From NCBI GenBank assembly GCA_022616555.1, contig JAKEEG010000049.1, positions 1 to 64,000 of the forward strand: 64,000 nt of DNA, read 5' to 3'. Both the position numbers and the translations under genes were made by a program. The stretch comes from Ignavibacteriota bacterium. GTDB taxonomy: Bacteria; Bacteroidota; Ignavibacteria; UBA10030. Positions 16,592 to 25,675 of the stretch are shown one piece after another (within the stretch, counting starts at the first letter, position 1; the number at the start of each line of letters is the position of its first letter). The notes beneath the pieces are model-generated. The model did no database searches, was not told the origin of the DNA, and worked only from the letters and a program-made list of their open reading frames with translations.

Positions 16592-19156
16592 ATGACAACT
16601 CCAAAAGACAAATCCGCCTCCGCACGCGAAGGCTCGGAAAGGGATATTATCCCCAAGCGGTACCAACACGCTGCAGCCATTGCTGTCTTGATTCTGGGCC
16701 TTGTGGTGTTCTTCAACCAGATCATCTTTGGCGGAAAAACAATTTTGGCGGAAGATAGTATAGCGTCTCACAGCTTTGACACGTATTTAAAAGACGCGAA
16801 CGAGCAAGGCATCTTCCCGCTGTGGAACCCATACATTTTCTGTGGCATGCCGGGTTATGGTAGCTTGTCGGTGACGGGTGACCGTTGGTACGACCTTTCT
16901 GCTCTTGTGGCTAAACGAACAATCGCAGTGGTCGGCAGTGTACTCAATGGTACGGTCGGATGGGTGGTAGTATATTATATGATCTTCGCGGTGGGGATGT
17001 ACGTGTTCGCGTACAGCAAGGTACAACATAAAGTCATTGCAACTGTCGTGGCATTAGCTGCGACATTTTCCACAGCCATCATTATCTGGATTGCGATTGG
17101 GCACAACACAAAAGTCATGGTGATGGCGTTCTTCCCGCTTATTTTTTATACGGTTGAACAATTGCGTCAACGGTTTAGTCTTCGCGACGCGCTGCTTCTC
17201 ACCGTATTTGTGCATTTTGCCCTCACGGAAAGTCACGTGCAGATGATTTTCTATATCTATCTCTCGTTGCTTGTCTACGGGGTGTTCTTTCTTATTCGAT
17301 CAGTGTTGAAAAAGGAAGACTGGAAAGGGGTCGTCCGCACAGCAGCCATCTTTACTGTCGCGACAGGGCTTGCCTTTGCCATGGATTCAGACCGGTATCT
17401 TTCAGTATTGGAATATAACCCTTACTCCATTCGCGGCTCGAACCCCATCACTCAAACTACAGCAGGAACAAACTCGAAAACAGTGAAAGGCGGGTTGGAT
17501 TACAATTACGCGACGGCGTGGTCACTAAGCCCCGGTGAAATGATAACGTTTGTTGTCCCGTCGTGGTACGGATTCGGTATTACGGAATTTCGCGGCTCCC
17601 TGACAAACAACCAACTTGCCCGCGCCTCTACCTATGCAGGCCCGCAGCCGTTTGCCCATAACCCACCTTACATGGGAGTGGTGGTGTTGGTGTTTGCCGC
17701 GATCGGGTTTTGGAGGAATCGAACAGACCCGTTCATCCAATATCTTGGAGTGTTGATTGTTTTTTCGTTGTTCGTTGCGTTCGGGAAAGAGCTGTCGATC
17801 GTTTATGATTTGATGTATAATTATTTCCCGGCATTTAACAAGTTCCGCGTTCCTTCGATGATCCTGGTACTGGTGCAAGTGTTTCTGCCGTTGCTCGCCG
17901 GCTACGGCGTCTTGTCGCTCATCAAATTGCGGAATGGGAAAAATGGTGTTCAATCCGTGAAAAAGTGGTTTCAGATTGTCGCGGGCTCGACAGTAGGAAT
18001 TGCCGCCGTGCTCTTGGTGGCGTATGAGAGCTTGCTCTCACGGCAGATGATACAAAACATGCTGGGTTCTTTTTTCGGGTTTGGTGTGCCGAAGGACAGA
18101 ATCGTTGAACAAGTCTTTACCCGGATTCCGGCGAATGTTATTCAAGAAGTTACAGGTCATGTTGTAAGCATGGTGAAATCGGACATTGTGATCGGCGCGT
18201 TATGTCTTCTTGCCGCCGCCGGGGCAGTGTATTTGTATACCAAGAAAACTCTCAGTTTGACGATTTTCTCTGCGATTTTTACCGTAGCCATCGTAGCCGA
18301 TTTATGGCACGTGGGCTATAAGCCGATGCATCTTCAGCCTCAACAGGATTTACAGCGATACTTTGCACCGACTGATTACGTCGAATTCCTTCACAAAGAT
18401 ACTACGGCATATCGCGTTCTGCAATTTGTCAACGGAGAGCTTCAGTACGATAACACGCTGGCGTACTGGCGCATACAAAACGCGTACGGTTATCAAGCCG
18501 CAAAAATCCGGGCATACCAAGATATGCTCGACGTTGTCGGGGGAAAAAATCCATTGCTTTGGAATCTGATGAACGTGAAGTACATCATCAGCAACCAGCC
18601 TGATACACTTGCTCCATTGCTGCAGGTATTTAGCGGCGCGCAGTCAAGTGTGTACTACAACACCGATGTGCTTCCGCGAGCGTACTTTGTCGATGGGTAC
18701 GAAGTTGCCGCCGGCAAGAAAATCCTTGATAATATTGCCGCGAAGGCGTTTGACCCGCGCAAAGTCGCTTACTTGATGGAAGACCCGGCCCTTAAGATAG
18801 AGCCACCGCAAGCGGGTGCACGCGCTGAGGTTGTCCGGGTCGGCATCCAGGATCTTGAAGTGAACGTTGCCGCGACGGGCAATAATTTGCTTGTGCTCAG
18901 CGAAACGTATTATCCTGAAGGGTGGAAAGCGTACATTGATGGAAGCCCAGCGGATATTTATCGAGTGAATTATCTTTTCCGCGGGGTGGTTGTTCCAGCA
19001 GGGGAACACACGTTGACGATGGTATTTGAACCGGACGGGTTTGCTCTGGGCAAAAACCTCAGCCTCGCTGTCAATGTTTTTGTTCTTGCCGCGCTCGGCG
19101 TTGTGGTCGTTATGCAAGCGCGTAAGAAAAATTCACTCACCATATCATCGGAGTGA
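16592..19156 (+). CDS. YfhO-family polytopic membrane protein
   Basis: An 854-residue membrane protein of the YfhO/GT-C-like class. The N-terminal two thirds carry about 12-13 TM helices, starting at about residues 28-48. WNPYIFCGMPGYGSLSVTG in the first loop and FNKFRVPSMILVLVQVFLPLLAGYG are typical of the family. The C-terminal soluble part (about 600-825) includes YRVLQFVNGELQYDNTLAYWRIQNAYGYQAAK and ends with a final TM at about 825-845. YfhO proteins are implicated in glycosylating lipids or wall polymers, probably using polyprenyl-phosphate sugars outside the membrane. No polymerase gene is recognisable in this locus, so a transfer role for this protein is an attractive inference. Confidence 0.85.
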   Translation: MTTPKDKSASAREGSERDIIPKRYQHAAAIAVLILGLVVFFNQIIFGGKTILAEDSIASHSFDTYLKDANEQGIFPLWNPYIFCGMPGYGSLSVTGDRWYDLSALVAKRTIAVVGSVLNGTVGWVVVYYMIFAVGMYVFAYSKVQHKVIATVVALAATFSTAIIIWIAIGHNTKVMVMAFFPLIFYTVEQLRQRFSLRDALLLTVFVHFALTESHVQMIFYIYLSLLVYGVFFLIRSVLKKEDWKGVVRTAAIFTVATGLAFAMDSDRYLSVLEYNPYSIRGSNPITQTTAGTNSKTVKGGLDYNYATAWSLSPGEMITFVVPSWYGFGITEFRGSLTNNQLARASTYAGPQPFAHNPPYMGVVVLVFAAIGFWRNRTDPFIQYLGVLIVFSLFVAFGKELSIVYDLMYNYFPAFNKFRVPSMILVLVQVFLPLLAGYGVLSLIKLRNGKNGVQSVKKWFQIVAGSTVGIAAVLLVAYESLLSRQMIQNMLGSFFGFGVPKDRIVEQVFTRIPANVIQEVTGHVVSMVKSDIVIGALCLLAAAGAVYLYTKKTLSLTIFSAIFTVAIVADLWHVGYKPMHLQPQQDLQRYFAPTDYVEFLHKDTTAYRVLQFVNGELQYDNTLAYWRIQNAYGYQAAKIRAYQDMLDVVGGKNPLLWNLMNVKYIISNQPDTLAPLLQVFSGAQSSVYYNTDVLPRAYFVDGYEVAAGKKILDNIAAKAFDPRKVAYLMEDPALKIEPPQAGARAEVVRVGIQDLEVNVAATGNNLLVLSETYYPEGWKAYIDGSPADIYRVNYLFRGVVVPAGEHTLTMVFEPDGFALGKNLSLAVNVFVLAALGVVVVMQARKKNSLTISSE

Positions 19157-19208
19157 ATGGTATGCTGAATTCTGACCTCTGCTTCCTTACTTCTGTCGTC
19201 TGCTTTCC

Positions 19209-21188
19209 ATGTGCGGTATAACCGGCATACTACAATACGCTCAAACGGCTCAAACTGTTGATGGAGCCTTGCTCTCAAGGATGCGCGATGAGCTTGCTCA
19301 CCGCGGTCCAGACCAGGCAGGGCAATTTGTTACACCCAGCCGTCGAGTCGGGTTGGGATTTAGGCGTTTGGCTATCGTCGACCTTTCCCCGGCGGGCCAC
19401 CAGCCGATGTTTTCGCAAGACGGCTCGGTGGCAATCGCGTTCAACGGTGAAATTTACAACCATCTCGTTATTCGAAAAGAGCTTGAACGCAAAGGGTACA
19501 AGTACCGTTCGCGCTCGGACACAGAGACGATCATCTATGCGTACCAAGAGTACGGGCTAAGCTTTGTCCACAAACTGTTGGGAATGTTCGCCTTGGCACT
19601 TTGGGATGAGCGGGCGCAGCGGCTTATCCTGGCGCGCGACAGGATCGGCATCAAGCCGCTTTATTATACGTTTGCGGATGGAAATTTCGTCTTTGGGTCG
19701 GAAATCAAGGCGATGCTCCATCATCCCTCCGTACATCGAGAGCTGAACGAAGAAGCGATGGACCATTATCTGACGTTCCTCGTCCCGCCCGCGCCGATGA
19801 CACTCTTTAAAGACATTTATAAACTCGAGCCTGGACATTTCCTGGTTGTCGGCACCGACGGTTATGTACACAAAGAACAGTACTGGGACCCCGTTCCACA
19901 GGGAGCGCAGCCCTCGATCGACTTTGATGGTTCACCAATTGCTCAATCAAAGTTGCTTGCCGGCGATGAGGCGATGAGCGAAGAATCGTGCGTGCGGAAT
20001 ATTCGAAAGTTATTGAAACAATCGATTAAAGACCGGATGATGAGCGACGTGCCATTCGGAGTATTTTTGAGCGGCGGCATCGATTCCAGCACCAACGTGG
20101 CCCTGATGGCAGAATTGATGGATCGGCCTGTCGATACGTTCTCCGTCGGCTTCCGCGATCTGGAAAAATATAACGAGCTGGGCTATGCGCGTCAAATTGC
20201 GGAGCAGTTCAAAACCAACCACCACGAAATTATCATCGATCATCGTGACGCGTTGGAATTCTTGCCCAAGCTCATCTATCATCAGGATGAGCCGTTGGCC
20301 GACCCGGTGTGCATTCCGCTCTATTTTGTTTCGAAACTCGCGCGGAACAACGGCACCATCGTGGTTCAAGTAGGCGAGGGTAGCGATGAACAATTTGCAG
20401 GCTATGCCTGGATGCAGAGAGAATTGCGTTTTTATCATACAGCATGGAAAGCGTACCGCGCGTTGCCAGCGTTTGCTCAATCCGCTATCTACAATACGGC
20501 CGCCGCAGTGTTGGAAAAACGGCAGTCCTATCTTATGCTCGAGTACATCCGCAAAGCGGTAATGGGCGAAGAACTCTTTTGGGGCGGAGCGATTAACTTT
20601 ACGGAAACACACAAGCGCCATTTGCTAAATGGCTGGCGCTCGAAGGATTCCCAATCGCCTCACGATTTCGCCCGGCAGTGGCACCGTCAGTTGTTAGAGC
20701 GCGACCCGAGTGCGGACTATTTGAAGCGCATGATTTATATTGAATTCAAGCACCGCCTGCCGGAGTTGCTTCTGATGCGCGTCGATAAAGTTTCCATGGC
20801 GACTTCTGTGGAAGCTCGTGTGCCGTTCCTCGACCACCGGCTCGTTGAATATTCGATGTCGATTCCGACGGAGTTCAAAATCAAAAACGGAGAAACGAAG
20901 TACATTCTGAAAAAAGCGGTTGAAGGTATCCTGCCGCACAACATCATTTACCGGAAGAAGCAGGGCTTTGCGGCTCCGGTGAACGAGTGGTTGCGGAATG
21001 AGTGGGGATCGTTCGCTGAAAGCAAGCTGCTCAACTCGACATTAAGCAACAACGGATATATGCACAAGGAATTTATCCGCTCGATGCTTGACCAGCACCG
21101 AACACGTAAACGTGACGCGGGTCAGTATCTTTGGAATCTCTTGAATCTTGTGTTATGGCATGAGCACTGGATTGAAGGGAAGTCGTAA
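19209..21188 (+). CDS. asnB: Glutamine-hydrolysing asparagine synthetase
   Basis: A 659-residue class II glutamine amidotransferase/asparagine synthetase. Cys2 follows the initiator Met (MCGITGILQYA) and is the amidotransferase nucleophile; LAHRGPDQAGQF and AFNGEIYNH complete that domain. The synthetase PP-loop is SGGIDSS at about residue 289, and EGSDEQFAGY and VEARVPFLDHRLVEYSM belong to the ATP-pyrophosphatase domain. AsnB paralogues in surface-glycan clusters may amidate uronic acids or similar sugars rather than aspartate; that is inference from context. It follows the YfhO gene by 52 bp. Confidence 0.93.
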   Translation: MCGITGILQYAQTAQTVDGALLSRMRDELAHRGPDQAGQFVTPSRRVGLGFRRLAIVDLSPAGHQPMFSQDGSVAIAFNGEIYNHLVIRKELERKGYKYRSRSDTETIIYAYQEYGLSFVHKLLGMFALALWDERAQRLILARDRIGIKPLYYTFADGNFVFGSEIKAMLHHPSVHRELNEEAMDHYLTFLVPPAPMTLFKDIYKLEPGHFLVVGTDGYVHKEQYWDPVPQGAQPSIDFDGSPIAQSKLLAGDEAMSEESCVRNIRKLLKQSIKDRMMSDVPFGVFLSGGIDSSTNVALMAELMDRPVDTFSVGFRDLEKYNELGYARQIAEQFKTNHHEIIIDHRDALEFLPKLIYHQDEPLADPVCIPLYFVSKLARNNGTIVVQVGEGSDEQFAGYAWMQRELRFYHTAWKAYRALPAFAQSAIYNTAAAVLEKRQSYLMLEYIRKAVMGEELFWGGAINFTETHKRHLLNGWRSKDSQSPHDFARQWHRQLLERDPSADYLKRMIYIEFKHRLPELLLMRVDKVSMATSVEARVPFLDHRLVEYSMSIPTEFKIKNGETKYILKKAVEGILPHNIIYRKKQGFAAPVNEWLRNEWGSFAESKLLNSTLSNNGYMHKEFIRSMLDQHRTRKRDAGQYLWNLLNLVLWHEHWIEGKS

Positions 21189-21222
21189 CGGCAGGAAAGT
21201 GGTTGATTCTAAGGTTCTTTTT

Positions 21223-21249
21223 TTGTTAACTAATATTTGCGCCTATATT
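21223..21249 (+). promoter_or_regulatory. Weak promoter candidate ahead of the beta-propeller lipoprotein genes
   Basis: TTGTTA at 21223-21228 and TATATT at 21244-21249 with a 15-base spacer, shorter than ideal (TATTAA two bases later gives 17). It lies in the 92-bp gap after asnB, an AT-rich interval. Confidence 0.3.
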
Positions 21250-21280
21250 AATAGCTGAATATTCACTCCACGCTTCTGAG

Positions 21281-22272
21281 GTGAACATGAAAACATATTT
21301 TTGTTATTGTTATATATTGTTGTTGACTCTTGTCATTGTTTCCTGCAAAAGCACTGTGGTCCAATCGGATGACATTATAACCCGATGGGAAATCCATGCT
21401 AACAACCCCGTCTTAGAACAGACCCCAGCGGGTTTCGATGCCAACCATTTTTATTTAGCAGAAGGTAAGGTGTTGAAAGTGGGAAGTGAATACAAAATGT
21501 GGTACACAGGCGGGACAAATTATGTTTTTGGTGACACTCAAGCAGTTCACTTAGCCACCTCGCCCGATGGTATCAATTGGACGAAAGCCGGTCCTGTTGT
21601 CTATCGCGGGCAACCTGGGTCGTGGAATAACATGGGATCGTTGAATTGTACCGTCTTGTACGACGATGGTATTTACAGAATGTGGTTTGAGGGGCACAGC
21701 AGTGCACAGGTGCATAACGGAATTGGTTACGCCACCTCATAGATGGAATTACTTGGGATGTTGCCAGCGAGAGAGTTCTTACACCAACCGTTCAGAAACC
21801 GGCCATTTTTTCACCGGAGATCATTAAGCATGAAAATACATATTACTTATACTATTCAGTCGAACTTAATCCTCCACCCGATTCATTATTCGAAGAGCTT
21901 TGGCTGGTAACTTCAACCGATGCTCTTACTTGGACTGACCGAGGTGTCATTCTTCGCGGTCGGGGGAATGTTGGCTGGGAACGTGCAGGAGTATTTACCA
22001 ATTCAGTAATTCATACAGGTAGTCGTTTTGAGATGTATTATACAACGTTCGATCAAAGCAATTGGTATATTGGAAAGGCTGTTTCTTCCAATGGTATCAA
22101 TTGGACTTTTGCAAGCAGTGAACCCGGAATTCAGCCGAGCGATCTTTTGCCATGGTCTGTTGAGCGGGTTGCTTATCCGTCTGTGTTGTTCGAAAACGGC
22201 AAACGCAAAATGTGGTTTTCGGGAATGGTATCTTTACCGCAATGGCATATTTGGTATGCGGAAGAACAATAG
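21281..22272 (+). pseudogene. Frameshifted beta-propeller lipoprotein (glycosidase-like)
   Basis: The first 153 codons encode a lipoprotein (MKTYFCYCYILLLTLVIVSC lipobox) with a five-bladed-propeller pattern: KVGSEYKMWYTGG, TSPDGINWTKAGPVVY, IYRMWFEGH. The frame stops at TAG 21740-21742 within GIGYATS. Shifting by one base there restores IDGITWDVASERVL and a continuous 175-codon remainder to TAG 22270-22272, ending RKMWFSGMV ... IWYAEEQ, colinear with the intact neighbour at 22300. So one base is missing at about 21738-21740 relative to the ancestor. The site is neither a homopolymer nor a slippery heptamer, so a real mutation or assembly error is likelier than programmed frameshifting. Full length would be about 330 residues. 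Confidence 0.85.
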
Positions 22273-22299
22273 ATTGGATTTCACCTTTGTGAGACAAAC

Positions 22300-23613
22300 A
22301 TGAAAACGTACATTCACACGTGTTACATATTATTGCTAGCGCTTCTTCTTGTTTCCTGCAAAACGACCACAATTCAATCAGGAGATGAGAGCGGAGGATC
22401 ACTGTTGTTGTTGATTTCGAAAGCGTCAACGCCTGCTGGAAGCTTTAGGATTGTCGTTCAAATGGAGCATGCGGAGTTTCCGGAGAGAAAAGATTCCGTC
22501 AGCGTTTTAGGCGGAGCGAATACAGAACAACTTCATCTGAAAAGTATTCAACCGGGGACTTGGCTACTGTCGCTGAGCGCAAAGGACAGTGCTGGTGTTG
22601 TATGGTATGATGCACAGGCATTGGTGGACATCCAAGAGGGGGAGGTATCTGTTGCTAACGTTTCGCTCGATGTATCAATGGGCGGACTGGAGGTTGTTAT
22701 TGCATGGCCTATAGTTACAGTGGATTTGTTGGCGTACGCGAACAACCCAGTCTTAGAACAAACCCCCGACGGTTTTGATGCGGATTATTTTTTCTTTCAC
22801 GACCCGAAGGTTCTCAAAGTAAATGGCGTTTATCGAATGTGGTACTCCAGCGGGTACAATGAAGCTACACAAGGAACAAACCTGAACTGGATAATATATG
22901 CAACATCTTCGGATGGTATCAATTGGGAGAAGCAGGGTCCGGTGTTAAACCCGGGTCCTCTCGGCAGTTTCTATGAGAAAGGGCCGGCTTTAGCCGCAGT
23001 GCTATATGATGAAGGGATATACAAAATGTGGTTTGTTGCAAATTCTGCAGCGGCATATGCAGTAGGCATTGCATACGCCGAATCAAACGACGGTATAAGC
23101 TGGACTGTCGACCCTGAGCTAGTGATTGAGAGCGATGTTTCAAAGCCTCAGCCACGATGGCCGGAAGTAATAAAAAAAGAAGGTGTGTACTATTTGTACT
23201 ATGGTCTTGGACCGGGTACCACGGGTATAATAGAAGTGTATCTTATGACTTCGACAGACGGAGAACAATGGACAGATAGAGGAAAAGTGCTTGGTAAAAG
23301 ACTCGGTGTTTCGTGGGAAACACAGGGTGTTGTTGCACCGGGAGTATTTGTCGAACAAGGTAAATTCAGGATGTTTTATACAGGACTCGGTGCAGGCGAA
23401 CACTCGATCGGGTATGCGGAATCAATTGACGGCGTACAGTGGTTGAATCGTAGCGCAGAACCAGTCCTAGTTCCTAGCCAAGCATCGCCGTGGCAAATAA
23501 CATATGCTTCGCATCCCACTGTAATGTGGGATGATGGTGCCTTGAAAATGTGGTTCTCGGGTTTGTCTCAATCTCCGTACCGGTGGGAAATCGGTTACGC
23601 AGAACAGCAATAG
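22300..23613 (+). CDS. Beta-propeller lipoprotein, GH43/GH32-clan-like
   Basis: An intact 437-residue paralogue of the preceding gene. The signal sequence (MKTYIHTCYILLLALLLVSC) closely matches its neighbour. Residues about 27-140 form an extra beta-sandwich-like domain (GSLLLLISKASTPAGSFRIVV, LHLKSIQPGTWLLSLSA) that the frameshifted copy lacks. Residues about 145-437 carry repeated SxDGxxW motifs (SSDGINWEKQGPVL, SNDGISWTV, STDGEQWTDRGKVL, SIDGVQWLNR) with YRMWYSSG, YKMWFVAN, FRMFYTGLG and LKMWFSGL strands, as in five-bladed glycosidase propellers. The catalytic acid set is not obvious. Expected anchored in the outer membrane; it may bind or trim the glycan made by the surrounding genes. Confidence 0.75.
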   Translation: MKTYIHTCYILLLALLLVSCKTTTIQSGDESGGSLLLLISKASTPAGSFRIVVQMEHAEFPERKDSVSVLGGANTEQLHLKSIQPGTWLLSLSAKDSAGVVWYDAQALVDIQEGEVSVANVSLDVSMGGLEVVIAWPIVTVDLLAYANNPVLEQTPDGFDADYFFFHDPKVLKVNGVYRMWYSSGYNEATQGTNLNWIIYATSSDGINWEKQGPVLNPGPLGSFYEKGPALAAVLYDEGIYKMWFVANSAAAYAVGIAYAESNDGISWTVDPELVIESDVSKPQPRWPEVIKKEGVYYLYYGLGPGTTGIIEVYLMTSTDGEQWTDRGKVLGKRLGVSWETQGVVAPGVFVEQGKFRMFYTGLGAGEHSIGYAESIDGVQWLNRSAEPVLVPSQASPWQITYASHPTVMWDDGALKMWFSGLSQSPYRWEIGYAEQQ

Positions 23614-23637
23614 GCCGAATTTGTAAACCATCACAGA

Positions 23638-24903
23638 ATGAATGAACTGCAAGTTGGATTATTACTCATCAACGGCCCTCTTCCTCCTCCGTATGGGGGT
23701 GTGGCGACATACCTGTCGCATGCCCTGCCGCATCTCGTACAAAAGGGATTCCGTGTCCACACTGTTCTCGAAAGTCCCCAAGAGAATTCACGACACTATC
23801 AAAAATATGAAAACCTGGGGGTTCGTATTCATTATGCAGAAACAACCAGGCTACAAAGACTGTTGAATGTTATTCGATACACTGGTCTGTGGATCTCGTT
23901 GTATCGTACCGCTCGCCTGCCCCTCGGGCTTTTTCTTCAAACTGTTGATTCAATCGCGCGCTGGCTTCATGTATGCGAGACTGTACTTCAACGCGCCTCA
24001 ATAGACATCATTCATGCGTACGATTCCCCGTGGTCTCAGGGATTTGTAGCGGCGTACTTGGCAAAAAAAAACGGGAAGAAATACGTTCAAACGACGTTTG
24101 GTGAGATCGTGCCCCACAAGGAGGAGCTCGTTCATCACGACCAGTATGGCGAGCGTTATAAAGACCTTGTCCGGCACGTGCTTTCAAACTGCGATCTGAT
24201 TATTTCAGTGAGTAAGCACTGCGCCGCTGAATTAAACTACGTTGGCATAACACACAATCGTGTACGCGTAAGTTACCACGGCGTAGATGGGAATTTTTTT
24301 AATACAAAGTACGATGGAAAGGAAATTCGAGACCGCTACCGATTGGGTACACATGAGGTTGTATTATTTCTCGGGCAAATGCGTCAACGCAAAGGCCCCC
24401 AGGTCCTTCTCGAGGCCATCCCACATATTGTACATCATGCCGACAATACTCGGTTTCTGTTTATCGGACCGGATTATGGCATGGTTGAGTCACTCAATCG
24501 CAGGGCGACCGAACTTGGCATTGAGCAAAATGTCATATGGGGAGGGGTGGTTCCAGATACGGATCTCCCCAACATCTATGCTGCTTGCGATGTTTTTGTT
24601 TTTCCAAGTTTAACTCCCATTGAATGTCTCGGTTTGTCGATGATTCAGGCTATGGCGTGCGGAAAACCAGTTGTAGCTTCTCGAATAAATGGTGCACCGG
24701 AGGTAGTCTCGGATGGAGAGACTGGATATCTCGTAGAACCAAACAACCCTGTACGATTAGCCAAAAAAGTGACCGAACTTTTGGTGCAACCGAATCTCCG
24801 CACGAGGATGGGGAAAGAAGGCCGCAGGAAGGCGGAGTCAAAGTTCAATCAGGCGACATTGGTCGAAGAGCTCCGTCAGTTGTATTTGGAGGTTATCCGA
24901 TAG
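23638..24903 (+). CDS. GT4 glycosyltransferase
   Basis: A 421-residue GT-B retaining glycosyltransferase. The N-terminus LLLINGPLPPPYGGVATYLSHALPHL has the glycine-rich loop; the donor domain reads EVVLFLGQMRQRKGPQVLLEAIPHI, IWGGVVPDTDLPNIYAACDVFVFPSL, and SMIQAMACGKPVVASRINGAPEVVSDGETGYLV, including the GT4 acidic motif region (ECLGLSMIQAMA). It lies 24 bp after the beta-propeller gene and one base before the next methyltransferase, so it is tightly operonic. Acceptor unknown. Confidence 0.9.
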   Translation: MNELQVGLLLINGPLPPPYGGVATYLSHALPHLVQKGFRVHTVLESPQENSRHYQKYENLGVRIHYAETTRLQRLLNVIRYTGLWISLYRTARLPLGLFLQTVDSIARWLHVCETVLQRASIDIIHAYDSPWSQGFVAAYLAKKNGKKYVQTTFGEIVPHKEELVHHDQYGERYKDLVRHVLSNCDLIISVSKHCAAELNYVGITHNRVRVSYHGVDGNFFNTKYDGKEIRDRYRLGTHEVVLFLGQMRQRKGPQVLLEAIPHIVHHADNTRFLFIGPDYGMVESLNRRATELGIEQNVIWGGVVPDTDLPNIYAACDVFVFPSLTPIECLGLSMIQAMACGKPVVASRINGAPEVVSDGETGYLVEPNNPVRLAKKVTELLVQPNLRTRMGKEGRRKAESKFNQATLVEELRQLYLEVIR

Positions 24904-24904
24904 C

Positions 24905-25663
24905 ATGGCTAAGCTGACAGAACAGGAATATCAAAGTTATTGGTTGAATGTACACAACAAGACGCCGGGCGATTTAGAAGCCGTGTGTTTTCCTCACAAA
25001 CCCCCGTACTTCAACAAGTTTTTCGACAGGACGCAACGATATGCCATCCAACAGTTTGTTGAGCGCGAACAATTACCGTTGCACGGTAAAGCGCTGCTCG
25101 ATGTCGGTTGTGGGAGAGGGAGGTGGTTGAATTTTTTCCATGAACGCTATGGTACGCACGTGAGTGGGGTTGACCTATCGAGTGAAGCGATAAGTGTTTG
25201 CAAGTCACGCGGATTCAACGCTTTTTGTGCTGATATCACAAAACTTCCATTTGAAAATGAAGAGTTCGACATTGTCACATCTGTTACCGTGTTGCTGCAT
25301 CTCCCGTATCCCCAAAAAGAGGCCGCAGTTGCTGAAATTGTTCGCGTGCTTAAACAAAACGGTACGGTAATTCTGTTGGAAAATACTTGGAATGATCCGG
25401 CACCGCATGTGTATAGTCTTTCACTTGCGCAATGGGAAGAACTCTTGAATCGATATCGCCTGCGGATGATTCACAAGTCTGCCCATTGCTTCAATGTGGC
25501 GAGGATGCATCTTCCAAATAGAGCTGTAATTACGCCGATTATAGATTTTGTATCGATTGCTCTTGACTATCCGATTGAATATGCACTTATGAATTTTTAC
25601 TATGGGAAGAGTTCTAACCGTTCACTACAGCATTTGATGGTGTTCCGAAAAGAAGGAGAATAA
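24905..25663 (+). CDS. Class I SAM methyltransferase
   Basis: A 252-residue SAM-dependent methyltransferase. Motif I is LLDVGCGRGRWLNFFHERYG, followed by VSGVDLSSEAISVCKSRG, CADITKLPFENEEFDIVTSVTVLLHLP (motifs II/III) and IVRVLKQNGTVILLENTW. The N-terminal region (EYQSYWLNVHNKTPGDLEAVC) is short and has no zinc-binding cysteines, unlike the 12080 and 27001 proteins. ATG is one base after the GT4 stop. Likely modifies a sugar or lipid-linked intermediate of this locus. Confidence 0.85.
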   Translation: MAKLTEQEYQSYWLNVHNKTPGDLEAVCFPHKPPYFNKFFDRTQRYAIQQFVEREQLPLHGKALLDVGCGRGRWLNFFHERYGTHVSGVDLSSEAISVCKSRGFNAFCADITKLPFENEEFDIVTSVTVLLHLPYPQKEAAVAEIVRVLKQNGTVILLENTWNDPAPHVYSLSLAQWEELLNRYRLRMIHKSAHCFNVARMHLPNRAVITPIIDFVSIALDYPIEYALMNFYYGKSSNRSLQHLMVFRKEGE

Positions 25664-25675
25664 GCTGTATATCGT

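Noticed and set aside
21281-22272. Programmed frameshifting in the first beta-propeller gene
   Set aside because: No slippery heptamer, no homopolymer and no downstream pseudoknot are evident at the shift, so a mutation or assembly error is the simpler reading.
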